The notes under the pieces: generated by a model
Seen by the model: the letters and a program-made list of their open reading frames with translations, nothing else
Told to the model about the DNA's origin: nothing
Databases searched by the model: none
Program-made: the position numbers and the translations under genes
Source of the DNA: Reyranella sp.
GTDB taxonomy: Bacteria; Pseudomonadota; Alphaproteobacteria; Reyranellales; Reyranellaceae
Direction of reading: 5' to 3'
Assembly (NCBI GenBank): GCA_016780605.1
Contig: JADHLS010000078.1
Location: 1-11,570 of the forward strand
Length of the DNA: 11,570 nt
Shown here: positions 7,051 to 11,570 of the stretch, in pieces
Layout of the letters: every line of letters starts with the position of its first letter
Numbering within the stretch: position 1 is the first letter of the stretch

Positions 7051-7737
7051 ATGGCCGAGCGCATCCTGATGATCGATGACGACAACCGCCTCGCCGGGAT
7101 GGTCTCCGACTATCTCGGCGGGGCGGGCTTTCGTTTGACGGTCGCCGGCACGGCGCGCGAGGGCGAGGCGCTGATGAAGCGCGAGACCTTCGATGCGATC
7201 ATCCTCGACCTGATGCTGCCCGATGCCGACGGGCTCGACCTCTGCCGCCGTCTGCGCGCCACCGATGTGCCGATCCTGATGCTGACGGCGCGCGGCGAAC
7301 CGATGGACCGCGTGGTCGGCCTCGAGGTTGGCGCCGACGACTATCTCGCCAAGCCCTTCGAGCCGCGCGAACTGCAGGCGCGGCTGCGCGCCATCCTGCG
7401 CCGCAAGGGCTCGGCCGTGAAATCCGAGACCCTGCGCTTCGGTCGGCTCGAGATCGACAAGGGGGCGCGCCTGGTGCGGGTCGACGGTGAGGAACGGACC
7501 ATCACCTCCTACCAGTTCGCGATCCTGCTGGCGCTGGCCGAACGCGCCGGCCGCGTGCTGTCGCGCGATGCGCTCATGGACCTGTTGAAGGGCGAGAAGC
7601 TCGAGGCCTTCGACCGTTCGATGGACGTCCACATCTCGCGCATCCGAGCCGCCATCGAGGACGATCCCAAGAAGCCGCGCCGCATCCTGACGGTGCGCGG
7701 CGCGGGCTATGTCTTCGCCAAGGACCAGGATCGATGA
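7051..7737 (+). CDS. OmpR/PhoB-family response regulator, CpxR-like
   Basis: The 228-residue regulator has a CheY-like receiver domain (about 3-115) and a C-terminal winged-helix DNA-binding domain (about 130-225). Receiver residues are all present: the acidic pocket D9-D11 (IDDDN), phospho-acceptor D53 in LDLMLP, T79 in LMLTAR and K101 in LAKPFEP. The effector domain shows TSYQFAILLALAERAGRVLSRD and the terminal RILTVRGAGYVF typical of OmpR-family wings. The start at 7051 gives the standard family N terminus but has a weak ribosome-binding site. In-frame ATGs at 7015 and 7030 are alternatives that would add 12 or 7 residues. It lies 52 nt after the Spy-like gene and 48 nt before its cognate kinase. 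Its probable targets include the GTAAA repeat at 6410-6424, making the unit autoregulated by analogy with CpxR. Confidence 0.93.
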   Translation: MAERILMIDDDNRLAGMVSDYLGGAGFRLTVAGTAREGEALMKRETFDAIILDLMLPDADGLDLCRRLRATDVPILMLTARGEPMDRVVGLEVGADDYLAKPFEPRELQARLRAILRRKGSAVKSETLRFGRLEIDKGARLVRVDGEERTITSYQFAILLALAERAGRVLSRDALMDLLKGEKLEAFDRSMDVHISRIRAAIEDDPKKPRRILTVRGAGYVFAKDQDR

Positions 7738-7750
7738 GGTACGCCCTCAT

Positions 7751-7785
7751 TCGCCTCCCCCGTCCTACGGGGAAGGAGAGCTGAG
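7751..7785 (+). repeat. small palindromic element carrying the kinase ribosome-binding site
   Basis: CCCCGT (7758-7763) pairs with ACGGGG (7767-7772) around a CCT loop. After one mismatch, CCT (7754-7756) can pair with AGG (7774-7776). That second arm belongs to the AAGGAG Shine-Dalgarno of the kinase gene (AGGAG at 7774-7778, 7 nt before ATG 7786). The structure could partly occlude initiation of the kinase relative to the regulator. The pattern CTCCCCCG...CTA(C)GGGG...AGGAG...CTGA recurs at 10410-10440, so this may be a copy of a dispersed intergenic palindrome. Confidence 0.5.
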
Positions 7786-9051
7786 ATGCAGCGCCTTTAC
7801 CTCCAGTTCTATCTCACCATTCTCGTCGTGCTGGCGGTGTTCGTCGGCGCGGCAGCGCTGCTGTGGCGGCTGGCCGACGACGATGCGCGCACGCCGCAAT
7901 ACTTCGAGGTCGCGGCCGAGCTCACCGGCGCGTTGCTGCCCGATGCCGATGCGCCGACGCGCGAGCAACAGGCCGCGGTCGAATCGTTGTATCGCAAGCT
8001 TCGCTTCGACATCGCGCTCTATCGACCCGACGGCAACCTGATCGCCATGGCGGGCAAGCCGCCGCCGCGCTTCGACCACAGCCGCGCGCGGCCAGGCTGG
8101 CGACGCGGGCCGTCCGGACCGTACTTCACGTTGCAGCTGCCCGACGGACGCTGGCTGGTCGCCCGCCAGGTGCGCGAGCGACCGATCAGCCCGACCTTCT
8201 GGATCACCGCCTTCCTGGCGCTGGTGGCGCTTGCGGTCGCGGTCGGCGCCTATCCGGTGGTGCGCGGCCTGAGCCGCCGGCTGGAACGGCTGAAGGCCGG
8301 CGTCGAGCAGTTCGGTGACGACCTTGGCGCGCGCGTCAAGGTCGAGGGCCGCGATGAGCTGGCAGCGCTGGCGCAGAGCTTCAACCGCTCGGCCGAACGC
8401 ATCGAGCAGCTGGTGGCGGCCCACCGCCTGCTGCTGGCCAACTGCAGCCATGAGCTGCGCACCCCCCTCGCCCGTATCGCCGTCGCCGCCTCTTTGCTGG
8501 GCGAGGGCGCCGACACCAAGACTCGCGAATCGCTGAAGCGGGACGTGGCCGAGCTCGACCAACTGATCGAGCAGATCCTGCTGGCGAGCCGCCTGGAGGC
8601 CCAGCCGGTCCTGGAGCAGCACGAGCCGGTGGACCTGCTGGCGCTCGCCGCCGAGGAGGCGGCGCGTTACGACCTCGAAGCCACCGGCGTCTCGGCCATT
8701 GTGTCGGGTGACGCCCTGCTGCTGCGCCGCCTGATCCGCAATCTCATCGAGAATGCCCGGCGATATGGCGGCGAGGGAGCCGTCACGGTGTCGGTGGCGC
8801 GCGAGAACGACCGCGTCGTGCTCGACGTCACCGATCGCGGGCCGGGCGTTCCGGAGGCCGAGCGGCACCGCATCTTCGAGCCCTTCTACCGCCTGGCCGG
8901 GGCCACGGAGAACGGTCGCGGCAGCGGGTTGGGTCTCGCCCTGGTGCTCGACATCGCCCAGCGCCATGGCGGCAGCGCGGTTTGCTTGGCGGCCGAGCCC
9001 ACGGGCAGCCGCTTCCGCATCGAGCTACCGGCCGCTAAAGATACGAGGTAA
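7786..9051 (+). CDS. HAMP-domain sensor histidine kinase, CpxA-like
   Basis: The 421-residue inner-membrane kinase has TM1 at about 8-28, a periplasmic sensor of about 105 residues (30-136) rich in Pro, Arg and Gly near its end, and TM2 at about 138-158. A HAMP linker follows (about 158-211). The kinase core has the H-box ANCSHELRTPLARI with phospho-acceptor H222, the N-box NLIENARRY (319-327), the G1 box DRGPGVP (350-356), the F-box FEPFYR (364-369) and the G2 box GRGSGLGLAL (377-386). All key ATP-binding boxes are intact. The H-box and overall size match the CpxA/EnvZ-type HPK group. The ligand is unknown, and by neighbourhood it probably senses envelope or protein-folding stress via the Spy-like protein. 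AAGGAG 7 nt upstream supports the ATG at 7786. Its stop codon lies inside an inverted repeat (9045-9066). Confidence 0.94.
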   Translation: MQRLYLQFYLTILVVLAVFVGAAALLWRLADDDARTPQYFEVAAELTGALLPDADAPTREQQAAVESLYRKLRFDIALYRPDGNLIAMAGKPPPRFDHSRARPGWRRGPSGPYFTLQLPDGRWLVARQVRERPISPTFWITAFLALVALAVAVGAYPVVRGLSRRLERLKAGVEQFGDDLGARVKVEGRDELAALAQSFNRSAERIEQLVAAHRLLLANCSHELRTPLARIAVAASLLGEGADTKTRESLKRDVAELDQLIEQILLASRLEAQPVLEQHEPVDLLALAAEEAARYDLEATGVSAIVSGDALLLRRLIRNLIENARRYGGEGAVTVSVARENDRVVLDVTDRGPGVPEAERHRIFEPFYRLAGATENGRGSGLGLALVLDIAQRHGGSAVCLAAEPTGSRFRIELPAAKDTR

Positions 9052-9066
9052 ATGGACGTTTACCTC
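9045..9066. promoter_or_regulatory. 8-bp perfect inverted repeat overlapping the kinase stop
   Basis: GAGGTAAA (9045-9052) and TTTACCTC (9059-9066) form a perfect palindrome around TGGACG. It overlaps the TAA stop of the kinase and ends 14 bp before the acyl-CoA dehydrogenase ATG. The dehydrogenase ribosome-binding site AGGGAG (9068-9073) is immediately downstream. No T-run follows, so an intrinsic terminator is unlikely. A dimeric-repressor operator or an mRNA hairpin at the gene junction are the plausible roles. The inner half-sites contain GTAAA, but in inverted rather than tandem orientation. Confidence 0.45.
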
Positions 9067-9080
9067 TAGGGAGCGGCCCG

Positions 9081-10352
9081 ATGGATTTCGATATACCGGC
9101 GGAGATCTCGGCCTATCTCCGGGAACTCGACGAGTTCATCGAGCGCGAGATCCGGCCGCTGGAGCGCCAGGACGACAACATCCGCTTCTTCGATTATCGC
9201 CGCGAGCATGCCCGCACCGACTGGGACAATGACGGCCAGCCGCGCCACGAATGGGAAGCCCTCCTGGCCGAGATGCGCCGACGCGCCGACAAGGCGGGCC
9301 ACCTGCGCTTCGGCCTGCCGAAGGAGCTGGGCGGCAAGGACGGCTCGAACCTCGCCATGGCGATCATCCGCGAGCATCTCGCGCACAAGGGACTTGGCCT
9401 GCACAACGACCTGCAGAACGAGAGCTCGATCGTCGGCAACTTTCCCGTGGCCCTGCTGCTGCATCGCTTCGGCACCAAGGAGCAGAAGGAGCGCTATCTC
9501 GAAGGCATGCTCACCGGCAAGGAGCGCATCGCCTTCGGACTGACCGAGCCCGACCACGGCTCGGACGCCACCTTCATGGAGACCACCGCCACCAAGCAGG
9601 GCTCCGACTGGGTCATCAACGGCATGAAGCGGTTCAACACCGGCATGCACACGGCCACGGTCGATCTCGTCTTCGCCCGCACCTCGGGCAAGCCCGGCGA
9701 TGCGCGCGGCATCTCGGCCTTTCTCACGCCGGTTAAGTCGCCGGGCTTCAAGGTCGAGCACATGTGGTGGACCTTCAACATGCCGTCGGACCACGCCGAG
9801 GTCTCGTTGACCGACGTCAAGGTGCCAGGATCGAGCATGCTGGGCGAAGAAGGCCGCGGCCTCGACGTGGCGCAGACCTTCGTGCACGAGAACCGCATCC
9901 GCCAGGCCGCGTCCAGCCTGGGCGCAGCGCAATACTGCATCGACATGTCGGTGGCCTACGCGAGGAACCGCAAGGTGTTCGGCAAGGCGCTGGCCGCGAA
10001 CCAGGCGATCCAGTTTCCGCTGGCCGAGCTGCACACCGAGGCCGAGATGACGCGTGGCCTGGTGCGCAAGACGGCGTGGCATCTCGATCGCGAGCACCAC
10101 ATGAACGTCAGCGAATGGGTGGCGATGTCCAACTATCGCGCCAACCGACTGGTGTGTGATGCAGCGGACCGCGCCATCCAGGTCCATGGTGGCATCGGCT
10201 ACTCGCGCCATACGCCGTTCGAGCACATCTATCGCCATCACCGGCGCTATCGCATCACCGAAGGCTCCGAGGAGATCCAGATCCGCCGTGTCGCCGGTGC
10301 GCTGTTCGGATTCTGGGGTGCCCAGAAGGCGTCGACGGCGCCGAAGGATTGA
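9081..10352 (+). CDS. acyl-CoA dehydrogenase family protein
   Basis: This 423-residue FAD flavoprotein oxidises an acyl-CoA thioester at the alpha-beta carbons and passes electrons to ETF. The N-terminal helical domain (about 1-148) contains HEWEALLAEMRRRADKAG, a longer opening than in MCAD-type enzymes. The middle beta domain has FGLTEPDHGSD (152-162) and WVINGMKRFNTG (177-188), the usual FAD and substrate contacts. The C-terminal helical domain has QVHGGIGYS (367-375) and ITEGSEEIQIRR (392-403), where E394 occupies the position of the MCAD catalytic glutamate. The family is complete, but chain-length or branched-chain specificity cannot be read from sequence. A strong AGGGAG lies 7 nt before the ATG. 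The gene follows the kinase by 29 nt, on the same strand and probably partly cotranscribed, although the inverted repeat at 9045-9066 may give it separate control. Confidence 0.95.
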   Translation: MDFDIPAEISAYLRELDEFIEREIRPLERQDDNIRFFDYRREHARTDWDNDGQPRHEWEALLAEMRRRADKAGHLRFGLPKELGGKDGSNLAMAIIREHLAHKGLGLHNDLQNESSIVGNFPVALLLHRFGTKEQKERYLEGMLTGKERIAFGLTEPDHGSDATFMETTATKQGSDWVINGMKRFNTGMHTATVDLVFARTSGKPGDARGISAFLTPVKSPGFKVEHMWWTFNMPSDHAEVSLTDVKVPGSSMLGEEGRGLDVAQTFVHENRIRQAASSLGAAQYCIDMSVAYARNRKVFGKALAANQAIQFPLAELHTEAEMTRGLVRKTAWHLDREHHMNVSEWVAMSNYRANRLVCDAADRAIQVHGGIGYSRHTPFEHIYRHHRRYRITEGSEEIQIRRVAGALFGFWGAQKASTAPKD

Positions 10353-10451
10353 TCGACGCTCGCTCGCGCTCGTCCGCCTCGCACTTTCATTCACCTCCCC
10401 TTTTCATGTTCCTCTCCCCCGCTAGGGGGAGAGGAGCCTGACTCGAAAAGA
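10353..10451 (+). other. 99-bp spacer between acyl-CoA dehydrogenase and EamA genes
   Basis: The spacer is pyrimidine-rich on the plus strand in its middle part and holds the palindrome at 10410-10435. The EamA start has only an AAAAGA stretch immediately upstream, and the nearest GGAG (10433-10436) is too far away to be its ribosome-binding site. I see no -35/-10 pair. Confidence 0.4.
10410..10435. repeat. 11-bp perfect palindrome, dispersed-element type
   Basis: TCCTCTCCCCC (10410-10420) pairs perfectly with GGGGGAGAGGA (10425-10435) around a GCTA loop. No T-run follows on either strand, so it does not meet the standard for an intrinsic terminator, although a very GC-rich stem can still aid termination or stabilise the 3' end. 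Its sequence resembles the shorter palindrome at 7751-7785, and C/T-rich CTCCCC stretches precede both. It is likely a member of a genomic intergenic palindromic repeat family. Confidence 0.6.
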
Positions 10452-11369
10452 ATGAACGATCACACCAGGTCTCGCCTCACCGGCGACCTCATCATGTTCG
10501 GCACGGCAATGCTGCTGGGCTCGAGCTATCCGTTCGCCAAGGACGTGCTCGCGGTCATGAGCCCCCTGCTCTACAGCGCTTCGCGCTACCTCGTGGCCAG
10601 CGTCTTCCTGTTTGCGGTAGCGGCGCTGCTGCACAAGCCCATGGCACTCGCGCGCCGCGACTTGCTGCCCATGATCCTGCTGTCGCTGGTCGGCGTCGCC
10701 CTGTTCCAGGCCAGCTGGGGCTTCGCCATGGCGCGCACGCCGCCGTCGGTCGGCTCGATCGTCATGACCACCACGACGGCCTTCTCCGCCATCCTGGCGC
10801 GCTTCGCCGGCCGCCGTCTGCCGGCGCTGGGCTGGCTCGGCATCGTCATCGCCTTCGGCGGCGTCGTGGTCGTGGTCAACAACTCGCTGACGCGCTTCAC
10901 CCTCTCGTTCGGCAGCCTCGACGGCACCCTGATCTGGATGGTGGCCGCCTTCGCCTGGGCGCTCTATGTCGAGCGCAGTGCGCCCTACAATCTGCGGCTG
11001 GGCGCGCTGCGGGTCATCGCCTGGACCACCCTGATCGGCTCGCTGATCCTGATGCCCATCGCGCTGATCTTCGACTCGCTCGGTGAATTCGCCCGGCTCG
11101 ACGACCGCCTGCTGGGCTTCTGGCTCTACACCGCGATCTTCCCCGTGGGCGTGGCCTTCCTTGGCCTCACAGCCGGCCTGGAGCGCCTGGGGGTGAGCCG
11201 GGTCATGGTCTACATGTACCTGATCCCGGTGGCGGGCGTGGGCCTCTCGGCGGCGTTTTTCGGCGATCCGCTGACCTCGGCCCGCGTGCTGGGCGGCCTG
11301 ATCGTGCTTCTGGGCGTGATCCTGACTCGGGTCTCGCTCGAACGGGCCACCTACCTGGGCTTCCGCTGA
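10452..11369 (+). CDS. EamA/DMT-superfamily transporter
   Basis: The 305-residue protein is almost wholly hydrophobic with about ten membrane helices. These are arranged as two EamA repeats, roughly 12-145 and 155-298, the standard length of the drug/metabolite transporter (RhaT/YdcZ-like) superfamily. The first repeat opens GTAMLLGSSYPFAKDVL and ends around the conserved TPPSVGSIVMTTTTAFSAILA segment. The second ends GGLIVLLGVILTRVS. Members export amino acids, metabolites or drugs across the inner membrane, and the substrate here is unknown. The ATG at 10452 has a poor ribosome-binding site, but it gives the expected short cytoplasmic N terminus. The gene is 99 nt after the acyl-CoA dehydrogenase on the same strand and converges on the Bug-type receptor gene, with 16 bp between stops. 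Confidence 0.92.
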   Translation: MNDHTRSRLTGDLIMFGTAMLLGSSYPFAKDVLAVMSPLLYSASRYLVASVFLFAVAALLHKPMALARRDLLPMILLSLVGVALFQASWGFAMARTPPSVGSIVMTTTTAFSAILARFAGRRLPALGWLGIVIAFGGVVVVVNNSLTRFTLSFGSLDGTLIWMVAAFAWALYVERSAPYNLRLGALRVIAWTTLIGSLILMPIALIFDSLGEFARLDDRLLGFWLYTAIFPVGVAFLGLTAGLERLGVSRVMVYMYLIPVAGVGLSAAFFGDPLTSARVLGGLIVLLGVILTRVSLERATYLGFR

Positions 11370-11385
11370 GTTAGTGCGGCGCCGG

Positions 11386-11570
11386 TCAGTCGGCCTTTAT
11401 CCTTCGGCTCTTGATGACCTCCGCCAAGCGCGGGATCTCCGTCTTCAGCAATTCAGCGAATTTCTCGGGATTGCTGTTGATGATCTCGAACCCCCGTTCA
11501 TTGAACTGGTTCTTGATGGCAGCGTCGCTCAACACCTCTGTCGACTGACGATGGACTTTCGCCACCACCT
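11386..11570 (-). CDS. C-terminal fragment of a tripartite tricarboxylate transporter (Bug-family) substrate-binding protein
   Basis: Only the last 60 or so residues are in the window, and the gene continues past the right edge. The visible tail, VVAKVHRQSTEVLSDAAIKN then QFNERGFEIINSNPEKFAEL and a final PRLAEVIKSRRIKAD, has the characteristic C-terminal pattern of Bug/TctC periplasmic receptors. That pattern is an amphipathic helix, the L/F-x-x-x-G-x-E turn, PEKFA, and a terminal KxxxIKxD. These receptors bind carboxylates or related small organic compounds for TTT transporters and are abundant, often orphan, in proteobacteria. The signal peptide and ligand pocket lie outside, so the substrate is not inferred. 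The stop is 16 bp from the convergent EamA stop, and no terminator stem is seen between them. Confidence 0.82.
   Translation of the reverse strand, partial: VVAKVHRQSTEVLSDAAIKNQFNERGFEIINSNPEKFAELLKTEIPRLAEVIKSRRIKAD

Noticed and set aside
7765..8967. Long open frame antisense to the histidine kinase (400 codons)
   Set aside because: The plus-strand kinase has every expected box, and the antisense product shows no recognisable domain and low-complexity composition.
9066..10394. Long open frame antisense to the acyl-CoA dehydrogenase (442 codons)
   Set aside because: It mirrors a complete, motif-bearing enzyme gene and its translation is Arg/Ala/Val/His-rich without family motifs. Long antisense frames are expected in GC-rich codon-biased genes.
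10410..10435. Palindrome as an intrinsic terminator of the acyl-CoA dehydrogenase
   Set aside because: There is no T-run after the stem on the plus strand, and none on the minus strand either. It is kept as a repeat element only.

Overview
The window is chromosomal DNA from a GC-rich alphaproteobacterium. The evidence is the high GC content, a CycM-type membrane-anchored cytochrome c, a monofunctional prephenate dehydratase with an ESYL variant of the ACT-domain ESRP motif, an IMPase-type (HisN-like) phosphatase, and the tail of a Bug/TTT-type solute receptor. A Rhodospirillales/Hyphomicrobiales relative (for example Reyranella-like) would fit, but the sequence alone does not settle the genus. 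I see no tRNA, rRNA, CRISPR array, transposase, integrase or attachment site. Genes are tightly packed and mostly housekeeping or catabolic.

Left part (1-4296). A YjgR/DUF853 HerA-like ATPase runs off the left edge on the minus strand. Divergent from it, a TIM-barrel sugar phosphate isomerase/epimerase-like protein and a PhzF-family protein form a plus-strand pair 1 nt apart. They converge, with an 11-nt overlap, on a minus-strand operon read pheA, then rpe, then a small membrane protein. The last two are coupled by a GTGA start/stop overlap. The membrane protein resembles DUF5706/Pycsar-effector-like proteins, but no cyclase lies beside it.

Middle part (4297-6408). A 236-bp divergent spacer separates pheA from a plus-strand pair: cytochrome c (cycM-like) and an inositol-monophosphatase-family phosphatase, probably HisN. 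The phosphatase converges with a minus-strand RimJ/RimL-like acetyltransferase, and both use one CTAG tetranucleotide as their stop codon.

Right part (6409-11570). A Spy/CpxP-like periplasmic protein is followed by an OmpR-family response regulator and a HAMP sensor kinase, an arrangement like cpxP-cpxR-cpxA. The promoter region holds an exact match to the CpxR-box pattern GTAAA-N5-GTAAA, suggesting autoregulation of an envelope-stress circuit. A short palindromic element between regulator and kinase carries the kinase's Shine-Dalgarno and could partly mask it. A related but stronger palindrome lies between the next two genes, an acyl-CoA dehydrogenase and an EamA/DMT exporter. A perfect 8-bp inverted repeat overlaps the kinase stop codon just ahead of the acyl-CoA dehydrogenase. 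The 3' end of a Bug-family periplasmic receptor enters from the right edge.

I found no clearly new multi-gene system. The best leads are the Cpx-like circuit with its box, the hairpin ahead of the kinase, and the DUF5706-like protein coupled to rpe.
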